Below the pieces are notes generated by a model. The model did not search any database and was not told the DNA's origin. It saw only the letters and a list, made by a program, of their open reading frames with translations. The position numbers and the translations under genes were made by a program. Shown one piece after another: positions 1 through 11,204 of a DNA stretch of 64,000 nucleotides; within the stretch, counting starts at the first letter, position 1, and each line of letters starts with the position of its first letter. This DNA comes from Tipula vernalis (lineage: Eukaryota; Arthropoda; Insecta; Diptera; Tipulidae), in the NCBI GenBank assembly GCA_958295665.1, contig OY282560.1:25379653-25443652 (forward strand), read 5' to 3'.

Positions 1-345
1 CATAGCACGAGTAGCATAATCTGCTGAATTGTCTTCGGTTGGAATAAAATACCACTGGCCAAGCTTGGTTGTCATCATTATTTCGGAGACGCGGTTGGCC
101 TCGAACGTTTTCAGTAATTTTTAGCGGTTTGGATAGCCACTGCAGCGTGATTGTGTAATCAGAATATAGAAAAATGTTAAGTTCTCTCGACAAATTGAGA
201 GATGTTAGTACAATCTTTAATAGTCGTTTAGCTCGAGTTTTGGAATACTTATGACTTTAATTGGAGTAACTCGAGTTTTTGCAATAAGTAGGTTTACCTT
301 AGGTTGACCATTCTGAATTGAACGCGAATATATGACTGCTGGTGA
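1..345 (-). pseudogene. BEL/Pao RNase H-like domain, fragment
   Basis: The minus-strand translation, pieced from two frames, gives motifs typical of the BEL/Pao post-RT region: LLIAKTRVTPIK followed by ISIPKLEL, and nearer the window edge KTFEANRVSEI and WYFIPTEDNSADYATRA. In intact elements these belong to the RNase H-like domain that connects RT to integrase. Stop codons and a frame change interrupt the middle (about 180-260). The block is joined directly to protease sequence, without any RT motif such as YMDD. The rest of pol, including integrase, would lie left of the window. The function in a live element is removal of the RNA template during reverse transcription; this copy cannot encode it. 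Confidence 0.72.
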
Positions 346-1747
346 ATAACTTTCTCCAATGGTTGGTGGTATATGCGCTACAATCTCCACGGGCTGTATT
401 GGCTGTATTCCATTGACGATAGATTTGGTACTTCTGGAATTTGCTGGTATATTGCCTGCGATTATCCAGCCAAATTTGGAATGTATAGCAAAGGTACTCT
501 TTTAATCACTGTGTTTTGTCCCGACCTCAAGTGAATGGAAAAATGGTTCACATCCCAATAGCAGGTCAATTTTGCCTGGTGTATTGAAAGCTGGGTCAGC
601 TAACGGTCTGAACTTATCGACTTCCTCAAATTGAAGATTTGTGGATTGAACTGGTAAATACGATGTAATGGAAGGTACAATTAATGCTTCTATCGGTATC
701 TCATAATTGTGGTCAATATTTGATCTGTTTTAACACACACCCTCCTTTTGAACATCCAGCTTCAGTACTATTAAGTGTGCGGATTCCCATGTCCAATTTA
801 TGGCGTGGAATCTTCAATAAATTGAGAAAACTGTCAGTAATGAAGGAATGTGTCGAGCCTGAGTCCAACAATGCTCGTCCCTTAACCCAATTGCCATATT
901 TGTCCTCTACGTCAACACAAGCTGTTGGTAGAATAGGTATTGTTGGATCAGTTGACGACGGTGACAGAAAAGTTGACACATCTTTTGAGTTTTCGCTTAG
1001 ATGCAAATTTACTGCGGATGAAACATTTTCTGTAGTTCCTGCGCCTTCGACTGGAGATGAACATACATGGTTAGCAACTGGAATTGGTGTTTCTGGTACA
1101 AAATGGCAATGCTTGGTATTTCGACAATTTGTTACAACATGCCCTTGGCTGAGGCAGTTAAAGCATCGGTTGGCTTTGGAAATAAAATCTCGACGTTCCG
1201 TTACAGAGAGTTCTCGGAATTTCATCCAATCAAATAGTTTATGTTGACTGTTGCATAATGGACAGCTAGGTAATTGAACTGCAGTATGGTACGATCTGGT
1301 TGTGGTGTGCTTTTGATAATTGTAATTGCTTTTCGTCTGGACATGGTCTGCAACTGTATCGACTAATGCATCCATTCGTTTATCTAAAAATTCGAATAGC
1401 GTTTGAATGGTGGGAAAATCTACGTTCGCGCTTTCATACTTCCATATACGTCTTGTTTCCTCATCTAGTTTGTCGGTAGCTAGTAGAAGTATCCATGGAT
1501 CCCGATTTGTTGCATCTGGGCCAAGCGATTTTAATCCACGTACTGTTTCGTCTATGGTATCATGTAACTTCAATATGTTGCTATCTGTTGCCTTAATGAA
1601 CTTCGGTGTTGCTAGCAAATCACGATTGTATGTCTCGACTAGTGGCTTCTTCTTATCGTACTTTTGTACAAGCCGTTTGACTGCTTCATAATAATTGGCA
1701 TCATCTACCCGAAAATGACAGATGGAAGTTGTAACGAACTGTTTCAA
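346..1747 (-). pseudogene. BEL/Pao gag C-terminus and aspartic protease
   Basis: An open stretch of 344 codons (1747-713) carries the DUF1759-like gag core (VDDANYYEAVKRLVQKYD), a BEL-type cysteine block (CPLCNSQHK then CFNCLSQGHVVTNC) and the start of a retropepsin-like DUF1758 domain with the active-site motif LLDSGSTHSFI. After a stop at 713 the protease continues in another frame to about 350, with the diagnostic KIDLLLGCEPFFH and GWIIAGNI motifs. The first codon of the long stretch is TTG beside the inserted segment, so it is not a real start. Gag packages the element RNA and the protease processes the polyprotein; both are inactivated here by the insertion, the stop and the missing RT. 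Confidence 0.82.
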
Positions 1748-1748
1748 A

Positions 1749-3384
1749 ATTTAACTCTTCTGAAAAAAGGCAAGGTCATCTAAAAAAAAAAAACATGTTC
1801 GTTATCAGAAATTCTCCTGGTGGTCTATCGTGGTGGATGCAGCACATTGCCGGCTAGGTGGCAGTCCGTTGGGCGGGGATCTTTCCACCAACCACACAAG
1901 AGCTAGATAATGCTGCTTCTTGTTATTGATATTTCATTTGATGGAAAAAAAAAAAGTCAACTTTCGCATTTATTATAACAAAAAAAAACTTAGCTTGGTA
2001 TCACAATATACTTGCACATTAATTATTATCACAGCACTACTTTTATCACAAACAAATCAAACCGCTATAGCTCAGTGACCTCAGATGTCATGATCACTGT
2101 TTGCTGTACCCACCCAACCGTAAATGTACTACCATGATAACGGCGTACCCATATGTGAAGCTGGAACTTAAATCATCATCAAGGCGTTTAACCGACCAAT
2201 TTCATGTTATTAAATAACTAAATTTGCTCACAGTAAAACTCAAAAAAACACATGATCACTTGTAGCAATAAAATAAATTCATGATAACGACCAGAAATAT
2301 TAAGAACAAAAATTAAGAAATTTCGGTTAGCATTCCACACAAATTTTATTAATAAATTAGAAATAAATGACTAAATATCATTAAATAGTGAACATAAATA
2401 GTACTAAAGAGAAATGCTTAACACTAAACTATATAACTAAAATAGGTGCATGCATACAAAACAAAAGTTTCTAATTGCTTTACTTTAGAACCATGGCCCA
2501 ACAAAAAAAAAAACGTATCTAGTATTATAGGTTTTAATTTACTAAATTTAATTAAACATATATAATCTAGTTTATAATTAATAAATAAAAAAAATAATAA
2601 TATAACGGGCTTACAATCTCCTCATTCTTTTGAAAAACAGTCAATTTTTCATAATTTAGATGGATCTACTGTATATGTTGCTATATGCATAGGATTGCGT
2701 CCATTTTCGATTAAGATGAACGTATGGTAAATAATTTTCTTCTCGCCAAATTTGTTTACCGTGTAACTTAGATTCGTCTGGTGTGATATAAGCAGCTATG
2801 GTGTTGTTTCACAAACGCTTGCTTTTCCGCGATTTCTTAAGGTTTTCGTCAATGCAAAAAACAAGTGGTGCACTGCTAATTACAAATCTTCAAATTGGTT
2901 TTGTTGGTAAAATGCAGGAATCAATTGTGTTGTATTTTACGGAATATAGCCCGTATTCCGATTTATTTTCACTCACTCACAACTTTACTAAGCTAAATAA
3001 CACACAACGACTAATTAAAGTTAAATTTATTTTTGGCTTGCTTTATTGTCAATACGTATTATGCCCTACGGCGATCACTATGCAACTGACCTATGATCAT
3101 ATAATTTTTATTTTGAAGCAAAAAAAAAACAAACCCGTACAATACCAATAAAATAAATCGGAAGTCAAATTAACTGTCGCATTTTACCAAATACAATATT
3201 TTTTAATATACATGAACATACATAATCATCATTTTTATCTTTAATTCTATTATATCAAATGAAGTGGTTTGCTGAAATTTCCTAAGTTTTTTACAGTGCG
3301 TAAGTAAATATAGCAACCAAATAATTTGCCCCAATTAATCATGTGTTTTGTTAAATTTTGAATTTTCGACTTGTAACAAGCTGA
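1749..3384. mobile_element. Unidentified 1.6 kb insertion in BEL gag
   Basis: This stretch separates two halves of one gag gene. The flanks carry a 12 bp direct repeat with one mismatch: AACTGTTTCAAA at 1737-1748 and AACTGTTACAAA at 3385-3396, as expected of a target-site duplication. The interior is AT-rich apart from a GC-richer patch at 1810-1900, with an A-run at 1782-1793. I see no terminal inverted repeats and no credible coding sequence; short open frames, for example at 2798-3151, have no recognisable motif. A duplication of 12 bp would fit a retroposed sequence better than a cut-and-paste transposon, but the class is unknown. Confidence 0.5.
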
Positions 3385-3389
3385 AACTG

Positions 3390-3899
3390 TTACAAAGTAT
3401 ATGTGGCACCTCTTAACTGACCGAGCAAATATTTAAATTTTTGTACTGGAGATAAACTGATATTATCGTGCTCCCTTGATACGAATATGTCATAAAATGA
3501 CTGCGATTGCTTCACGTTTCCATCAAACACAGGAAGATTTAAACGGGGTAACTTAAAATCCGATCGGAAATATTGGCTTGTGTTGGCTTTAATATTAGCT
3601 GCATCCTCGTTGTTTACTTGCGCTACTGGCAATAAAGTTTGTTTCCTAATGAAACCTTGAATTTTGGATACAAGCGAGAAATACATTTCATCAATTAAAT
3701 CCATCTCAGATGCCACACTGTCATTAATCGTAAATATTTGGTCTTCTACGGCCACGAACTGCTTATAAATTTCGAGAGTTTTTGATAAGCAAACATTTAG
3801 TTCTTCTACTGTAGCATCTTTCCCTTTTGTGTTGATGAAAGTAGCGTACTTAATAAATTGTCCCTTGGTGATAGCCTTCCTTTTTAATAACGCTTCCAT
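3390..3899 (-). pseudogene. BEL/Pao gag N-terminus
   Basis: A 169-codon reading frame begins with a true ATG (3899-3897), M-E-A-L-L-K-R-K, and ends where the insertion interrupts gag. The N-terminal 100 residues are helical and charged. Residues ~115-165 contain the conserved BEL/Pao gag signature LPRLNLPVFDGNVKQSQSFY and KFKYLLGQLRGA. In intact relatives the next element is the NYYEAVK.L..KYD segment, which is found across the insertion at 1747-1640. The protein assembles the virus-like particle in active elements. This is the 5' part of the same copy as the block at 346-1747. Confidence 0.82.
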
Positions 3900-3990
3900 T
3901 TGGTTTCACAATTTCACTATTACAGCACAATTCTCAAACAAAAACAAAATTCACTCGGCCACTCCCAGAATATCAAAATGTCAGCTTGAC

Positions 3991-5427
3991 CACGGGTTAA
4001 CTTGTTCTGGAACAAATACGGTATGTAACCCGTATCCCGTTAGATGATCGGAATTACTAACCTTATAATTGCTGGGTTTTATCTCAAATTGTTGCTTTGG
4101 TTGAGCGGGTTTGTATTTCTTCGGCGAACACTTGTATGAATCTCGAAGGACCCATTTTATGTGTAATTACTTTTAGTATTGTAGTCAAAAATACAGGTGG
4201 TAATTATCGTTTGGCGACTAATTACGCTCGGTTTGCTTGTAAGTATATACACGGTAAGTATATTCTTCAAAGATTATACACGGTATAATCGGGTAAGTAT
4301 AATCGGGAATTATAGGCAAAATAATTTATTCACTTTAATTTTATTTCACATAAATTTATTCTATTTTTAGGTTAGGTAATTTTTTCTGATGCTTACAGAA
4401 CAAAAACGTTTTATAGAATGACAATTTATATAATGCAATGATTTTACTAAAAAAGACCCAAAATTATATAAAGTGCATCTGGTGATAGATATTGTAAACT
4501 TATTTGAACAATAAACAATTCTAGTACAAGTTTTGAACGTGTAACATGAAACCCAATATAATATTCCACTGCTTGTACCCAAATTGGAACTGTCAAAACA
4601 ATAGGTAAACAAATTAAATTGGTGGTGGTAAGTTAAATGAGTCTATATAAAACTAAATTATGTACTATTATTTTTACAATTTCAGCTAACAAATTATAGG
4701 CACAGAAGATGCGTCTGATGTACAATTAATTCAGAAAAGTATAAATGGAAATTATTTTAATTTTAGGTTACAATCCTGGATGTCAACATTACACTGGAAT
4801 TTATAAATTGTAATGGAACAATTTTACTGCTGTTGATTAATTGACCGCCGGTGATGCAATAAACTCGAACACGACAGCCGCAATACATGTATGACTTATG
4901 CTCCTTTTTCCAGAATTAAACAAATAATTTCATCGAACGTTGTACGATTTTCCGCCGACGAAATTTGTTTAGCAAAAATCAAAAGTCCCAAAATTAAATG
5001 ATTTTTCTCGAATGTTCGAAGTATGCACTTGATATAAAAATTATCAAATTGCCGGTCCCTAGGGTCTGCCATATATATAACAAATCATATGCCCCAATTT
5101 TGTACACTGTCATGTTTTGACATCAAAACCACTATATCGAACAAAACATATTAAAACCACTATTAAGCTACCGTATTTTCAAAAGAAGGACAAAAAAATT
5201 AGTTGAAATTTTTCCATAGTAAAACTATATGGCAATATTTTAAAAAAATTAATTTTATAAAATTGTATGCGGGGCTAAAAAAAAAGCTGTTTAAAAATAT
5301 TGAACATAAATAAGCGAACATAAATTAGTTTTCTTCATGATTTTGCTATACGTGACATTCTAAAGTGACTATTAAAAGGAAGACATTTTTCAGTATAGTT
5401 AGGTTACTATGACGCAGAGAAACCTGT
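3991..5427. other. AT-rich spacer, no gene recognised
   Basis: The right flank of the BEL remnant may hold its 5' untranslated region and LTR, but I cannot locate LTR ends. Short open frames here lack domain motifs. The direct motif ATACACGGTAAGTATA recurs in varied form around 4240-4300. Otherwise nothing is recognised. Confidence 0.4.
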
Positions 5428-5574
5428 GCCCGAATTCCGGTTCGATGACAAATGATAATGAGAAATGACTTGATTTTTTATTTCAACTAGTCGGTTGCAT
5501 TTTTATTTAGAGTAGGCGAAATAAAACATAAAGTCATTTCTCATTCTCATTTGTCATTGATCCGGAATTCAGGC
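5428..5574. repeat. 147 bp foldback/MITE-like element
   Basis: The two arms are inverted copies: CCCGAATTCCGG near 5429-5440 pairs with CCGGAATTC at 5562-5570. The pairing continues inward through GACAAATGATAATGAGAAATGACT against AGTCATTTCTCATTCTCATTTGTC with few mismatches, and more weakly to about 5490/5512. The arms are about 60 bp with a ~20-40 bp loop. CCTG lies just outside each end and may be a 4 bp target duplication. It is non-coding and ends 14 bp before the piggyBac terminus. Confidence 0.65.
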
Positions 5575-5588
5575 CCTGATAGTATTAA

Positions 5589-7765
5589 CCCTTAACGAAC
5601 CAATGCCGCCATATAAGCGGCATTGCACTTTTACTTACCCGGTCCAATGTCGCGTATATGGCGGCAATACCCATTTTATTATTTTTATTACTATTACTGT
5701 TGCTATATTTACTAGTGACGCGTTAAGTATTGTGCCATGTGCTTTCTGTGAGTTTTTTTCTGCTTGTTATCTATGTTCCGTTATCTTTTACCGTTTTTTT
5801 GTACATGCACTTTTGTGTTATTCGAATACAAATTCAGTCTTGTTTTGATTTTTCAAGAGAGCGTACACATTTCAGGAATTATTTTACACAATTTAGTTTA
5901 TTATATTTTATTTTGTTTAAAACGATGGTGACAATAATTTCAATGATAGCAGTAGTAAGGGCGAGTTTGAATTCGGTATTTCTATTGATGAAAATGAAAG
6001 TGAAAATCACCATAATGACTATAATGATAGTGATAATAGTAGTGATAGTGAAGTATTTCCTAAAAAGAGAAGAAGAATACCAAATATAAGTTACAGTGAG
6101 GATGAAGATGAAGAACATGATACAGCTGATGAGAGTACCGAATGGAAAGATGTTACAGAAGTTGATGACTTTCCACCTCGAATACCATTCAATGCTATTT
6201 CGAAGGTCCCAGGTCCCTAAGTTACAACTGACATCAAAAAGCTCTTAGAGTTTTTCAAATTATTTTTCACAAAGGAATTGGTAGATAGTGTAATAAAGAT
6301 GACAAACAATTATGCTAAGCAGAAAATAAAAGCGATGGAACCATTGTCAAAGGAATCAATTTGGAAAACATGGAAGGATGTAGAACGTAAAGAATTTTTG
6401 GCCTTCCTTGGAGTAATTTTCAATATGGGAACAATGCCTTTAGCCAACATAAAAGAATATTGGTCAACCAGGAAGAATAGTATGATACCATTCTATCCAA
6501 ATACATTTTCGAGAAATAGATTTTTGGCAAATATTTTGGATGCTCCACTTAAAAGAAAACCTGCCCGGTAATCAAAACATTAGGACTCGTATTCAAAAAG
6601 TCAGCAATTTTCTAGAATATATTAATTCAAAGTTCCTACAGTATTTTGTACCACATAAAGATATTTCCGTTGATGAGTCTAATGTAAAATTTAAAGGGAG
6701 AGTAGGTTTCATTACCTACTTGCTGATGTACTTGCTGACTCGAACACAGGATACATTTCTACAATTCTCCCGTATTATGGCAGCATAACTTCAGACAATC
6801 TTCCTAGATTAGATCTCCCCGTAACTACTCGAATTCCTTTGCATTTATTTTATTTAAGAAACTTGTTGATAACGTTGGCTGTGCAAAAGGATACCATATG
6901 TATACGAACCGCTATTATACCAGTATACCTGTGGCAAATGAATTACTGAAAATGGAATGCCACGTAACTGGTACATTAACCACGAATAGAAAAGGTGTAC
7001 CGCCTATAATAAAGAAGCCTAAATTTTCAAAAGCAAACATAGTAGCCTGCAGAAAAAATAATATTTTACTCCTTTCGTGGAAGGACAAAAGGGTTGTAAC
7101 ACTTCTTAGTACTTGGAATGTGTCAGAAATTATGTTTATCCATAGAATATTACGACATGGCGAACCTATTACAATCGAGAAGCCTGAAGTAGTGTTAAAC
7201 TATACCAAAAATATATGTGGTGTTGATCGGGGAGATCACTATATAGCCAACTACTGTTTCTTAAGGAAATCCCTTAAATGGTGGCGAAAACTCTTCTTCT
7301 GGGGCCTTGAAGTATGTGCTACTAATTCCTACATTCTATATAAATCCGGTTAAAAAGAAAAGAACGAAAAAGCACTTTCACATTACGTATTTATAAAAGA
7401 ATTGGTTAATCAGTTAGTAGATGACTTTCATATGTTAGAAAAACCTCGGAGACGAGCTAATACCGAACAAGGTTTGCAGCGATTAGATGGTAAGCTCCAC
7501 ATCATTCGCAGTGGGACTAAAAAAGACTGCATAGTATGGTCGAATCGAAAGGTTTCAGGGGGAGACGAGAAATAAGATTTTATTGCGATACTTGCACCCG
7601 CAAACCAGGGATACTCTAAAAGAATATAAAATTTAAATCATATTGTTATTATTTACAAAATATAAAAATATTTCTTTTTCTATATTTGATTTAAAAATGT
7701 TTTCGGATGAAAAATAGCTGGACCTGGTGGGAAATAACCTTGAAATACTTCCGGACCGTTAAGGG
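5589..7765 (+). mobile_element. piggyBac-superfamily DNA transposon
   Basis: The left end CCCTTAACG (5589-5597) is an exact inverted match to CGTTAAGGG at 7757-7765. The left flank is TTAA (5585-5588), the obligatory piggyBac target; the right flank is TTGA, a one-base decay of TTAA. The 2,177 bp length suits the superfamily. The interior encodes a degenerate piggyBac transposase on the plus strand. Immediately inside the left end is an additional small repeat of the sequence ATGCCGCCATATAAGCGGCAT (palindromic, 5602-5622), possibly a subterminal protein-binding site. Termini, target and coding content agree, so the call is firm. Confidence 0.9.
5921..7619 (+). pseudogene. piggyBac transposase, inactivated
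   Basis: Translation across three frames gives an acidic N-terminus with a basic KKRRR stretch (about 5930-6120) and then WKDVTEVDDFPPRIPF. The DDE_Tnp_1_7 core follows (LAFLGVIFNMGTMPLANIKE). The first catalytic Asp is kept in DESNVKFKGR near 6672. The second is replaced: the usual DN.YTS motif reads TNRYYTS at about 6903. The GVDRGDHYIANY motif with the third Asp is present at ~7220, and a C-terminal cysteine-rich end CDTCTRKPG precedes a TAA at 7617-7619. There is an in-frame stop near 6218, frameshifts near 6570, 6720 and 7575, and no in-frame ATG at the N-terminus. The enzyme would cut and paste at TTAA; this copy cannot. Confidence 0.88.
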
Positions 7766-9689
7766 TTGATTCGTGAATAAGCAATTGCTTCGTGTGAAGA
7801 AAATTGCTGTAACACTAAATTAAAAGGTTTACTTTGATTTTTTGAAACGTCTGGCTAAGAAAGTTTTTTCGGCTAGGGTGAGAAATGTCCGAATTAGTTT
7901 ATGTGTTTGCATGGTGTTACAATAATTCAAATTTTAAACATTAGGATAAATAATCAATTTAAATTTAATTTTACATTTTTTTCAAATTCAAACGAAACCG
8001 TGCGAATTCACATACATAATAGTGATTTAACTCAGTATATTTGTACATATGTATACCATATACCGAGTAAAATGTATTATCGACAGATTATTGTCACAAC
8101 CGTATTTATAAATCGAGAAAAAAATGATTAACTACTGAATCCGTACGTACATACTTAGATACCAAGTTTCCATCAAAATTTCATTCTGTTTATATCTCGA
8201 CATACGGAATCCTTTGAATTGGCTAAGAGATAAGATTCTTAATTTATTTTTTATTCACTATCATCTTTGTTGTCGTCTTCGTACATATGTACATTACATA
8301 CACACATACAAATATATATGTATGAGATGTTTTATTTTATTGGAAATAAATAGAGAAATTTGTTCTATTTTCTTCTTGAACGGAGTGGAATGGCAAATCG
8401 GAAAACTGTAATGAAAAATTAGGGATTAGTGTGAATAAGATAAAATCGAGAAAAATGTTCATCCAATTCGTTTTTTTTTTTTTTTTTTTGGTTTTAATGT
8501 CATATGGGTTTCGAAATTATTTATTACCATTAAATACGGTTTCAACATTGGAAAAGGATTATAGAATTATATATAGTTTGAACTACATAAAAAATGAGTA
8601 AATTAGGTTATGCTTTTGATTAGGTGATGTCCTTAATTAATTTAATTCGACAGTTTATGTAAGAAAAGCACTCAGCATAATCTCATTCTGAAGCTTCTGC
8701 TTATTGTATCGAACAACGTTGGATCTGTCATTAAAATCATATTTCTATTTTAAGAAAATCCCCATTCAAGCAAAATTGAATGGCAGTGGTCGAACCAACA
8801 ATACATTTTTTTGGTACATTGTACTAATAAAAAAAGGAATGACGACGACAATTATATAAAATACCATTAAAAACGGCAAAACCTAGTTCCAAATTAAAAA
8901 AAAAAAAGTGACGATTAACAAAAAGTAATGAAAAATAAAATTTATTTCTTGAATTTTCATATTTACAACCCTTTAGTAATCGCCTTCACATAATACCCAT
9001 TCTTTTATTATTCTACGTAATTAAATTTTCCATTTAAAAATGTTTTTTTTTTTGTGTTTGTAAATTCTGTTAATTCCAGGACTTTTCTTTAACTTTTTTT
9101 TTGTTTGTTTGTATGAATTGGAACACAAAATTTTTTTTTTTTTATTATTATTATGAAACGAGATTATATGTTTTATGTATTTTCAACTAAGACCAAAAAA
9201 TAAATATTACAACAGAAATAAATTAGAGATGTATAAAAAAAAAATACAAAAAAAATAAAAAATTGGGAAAATGTTTGTGGTATATATGACCACAAGTGTC
9301 TTATTGTCTTTGGCCATGATAAGAATTTTCATAAAACAAACACACAAGAAAAATGGGTTTTTTGTGTTTTCGTTCTTCTCGACCAAAAATATGGCAAAAT
9401 TTCTGTATTGTATATTTTTGGATTAGTTTCATAAAATAAAGGTCCATTCGTATTCAATGGCAGAGATTTTTTTTGTTTTTGTTTGTTTTATCCCTATTCC
9501 ATAATTAATGGATGAATAGATATAAAAGATTGTTTTATACGAGTATTTAGGATTTTATTATGTATGTATGTACAAGCTTGCGGATTTTTATATTTCAGGA
9601 TCATTGCTGGTTTTATTAAGACATACATAAAACATAAAATTTAGTTGCGAATGAAATTTGAATAGGGTTAGTGAGTTATAAATTAAAGG
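7766..9689. other. AT-rich spacer, no gene recognised
   Basis: Long A/T runs (8472-8488, 9030-9150) and TACATATGTA-type microsatellite are the only structure I see. The short open frames at 7901-8411 have no recognisable motif. Confidence 0.45.
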
Positions 9690-10110
9690 GTATACTGTAT
9701 TTTTTGGCTTACAAGTTTACTAATAAAAGCCAGTGTGTGATTGTATGTTACTTTCTTTATCTGTAGATTTATCTGTTTTGAGATCCGCTGAGTCTGATAA
9801 AGTGGGTTTCGAAAGTGTCGGTCTGTCTATTTGTTAGTCTGTCAGATGGTTTAACCAATTGAACTGAAACGTCATATTTCAGTTTTTTTCGTAAATTGGG
9901 AGGTCCCAGTGAATTTTAGTCCAAATCGGTAAATCAGAAGTGGCTACTCCCTTGGGCCACAAAATGTATTTTCCGGATATCCTAAAAAGTATAAGGTTTA
10001 TAGAAAACTATCTCCAAAAAATAAAAGAATAAATTTGTAAGAAATTTCCATAATAAGTTTCGCAAACTCCCTAATCGTAAAAGAAAGTCGTATTTTGGCC
10101 ACACCTCCAT
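9690..10110 (-). repeat. Octamer-bearing repeat family, solo copy 1
   Basis: Read on the minus strand, this copy begins GGAGGTGTGGCCAAAATACG near 10110 and runs to about 9690. It shares with the copies at 34521 and 35932 the phrases GAGGTGTGGCCAA, TTCACTGGGACCTCCCAATTT and TTTCGAAACCCACTTT, plus a short CAGAC-type run (here GACTAACAAATAGACAGACC). In this copy the octamer stretch is only 3-4 units. No open reading frame, inverted termini or target duplication is visible. The class of element is unknown. Confidence 0.65.
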
Positions 10111-11204
10111 TTCAGGTTCTATCAGAGGAACCAACATTTTACGAACCCGAAATGTAAAAATCTGAACTTATTTTTTGTGGTTATTACAAATAACGAAAAA
10201 ATTCAACTTTGTGTATAGAAAAGGAGCGGAAAAACATCAATTTTAAATGAAAATTTGTAAGGCTTGCCGCGGTCTCTTAGGTAGACTTTAAGTAATCTTG
10301 CAGCATAATTTGAAGCGAAGTGTAATTGAAGTGACTGATATTTATTTCGAAAGAATTAAACATTTGAATTGAAGTATAAAAATTTAGTATTTAGGCACTG
10401 GTATCTGGCACTAGTCTTTCAAAAGCACTCCATAAACATCGATAATTTTCGAATCGAGTTTTCCAAGTGATCAGACGTTTGTTTATTTTTCTCTGATTTG
10501 AAAATTTTAAAAAATAATTTGAATTCGATTTTGTGAAATAAATATTTTAATTTAATATTTAACTATATTTAACTATATTTAACTATTTAATTTATTAACT
10601 ATGTACTATGTGTTGTGTAAATATTAGTGTTTGGTAAATAAGTTTTTAAACAGTGTAAATATTAATTTGACATTGCCATTTCTATTTCTTTCTCTTGTTC
10701 TGTTATTGTGTTAATATCATAAGTCCCAGGAGCACCGAGCTACGCTCGTTCCGAATTACATTAGCGTTTGTTACACGTTCATGTCACTGAGTTTCACCTC
10801 ATTCAATTGAGCAATATGTTAGTTCCATTTAGACTGTCGATTTTCCAGAAAAATTTCCTACACTCATGTTTGAATCCCATTCTATACTAAACAAATCCCA
10901 TTCTATACAATTCATCCCAATTGAAAGGAAATGGTTTAATTCTATTGAAACTAGAATAATATTCATATTCCCATTTTACAATCCCATTTTCATGGTACAT
11001 ACCGAGTTCTATCGAAATCGGTTGAGAAATGGCTTTGGTCCATTGGAATTGGCCATTTTACAGAACCTATACGATCCATATTTGGAACTAATTTATGATC
11101 TCTATATAATTCTCAAAAATCACAATTGAACAAATAAAAAAAACAAAACACAATGCAATATCAATAGCAATAACAACAATTAGATTTCCTTTGTTAGAAA
11201 ATAA
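10111..11204. other. Spacer with possible repeat start
   Basis: No gene is recognised. At 10727-10755 the phrase CCAGGAGCACCGAGCTACGC and at 10998-11035 the phrase GAGTTCTATCGAAATCGGTT resemble the head regions of dispersed insect repeats whose tails end in GATAGAT. Such a tail is found at 12840-12857. The stretch may therefore be the head of a 2.1 kb composite repeat that includes the next array. Confidence 0.35.

Larger units (their letters stand above)
1..3990 (-). mobile_element. BEL/Pao LTR retrotransposon remnant
   Basis: Read on the minus strand, three blocks follow BEL/Pao order: gag N-terminus (3899-3390), gag C-terminus with zinc knuckles and protease (1747-~350), and an RNase H-like block (~345-1). 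The reverse transcriptase that normally lies between protease and RNase H is absent, so an internal deletion is inferred near 345-380. A 1.6 kb insertion splits gag. No LTR is recognised: the 5' one would lie beyond about 3990, and the 3' half of the element continues past the left edge of the window. The family assignment rests on the DUF1759/DUF1758-like gag-protease organisation and is secure; the outer limits are not. Confidence 0.8.

Noticed and set aside
684..1247. 187-codon plus-strand frame
   Set aside because: It is antisense to the BEL gag/protease frame, which has clear domain motifs.
5730..6118. Open frames on both strands at the piggyBac 5' end
   Set aside because: They overlap the acidic N-terminal coding region of the transposase in the wrong frames and are Ile/Val-rich by composition.
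10866..11129. 87-codon plus-strand frame
   Set aside because: No motif; it lies in repeat-derived DNA with recurring CCCATTCTATAC phrases.
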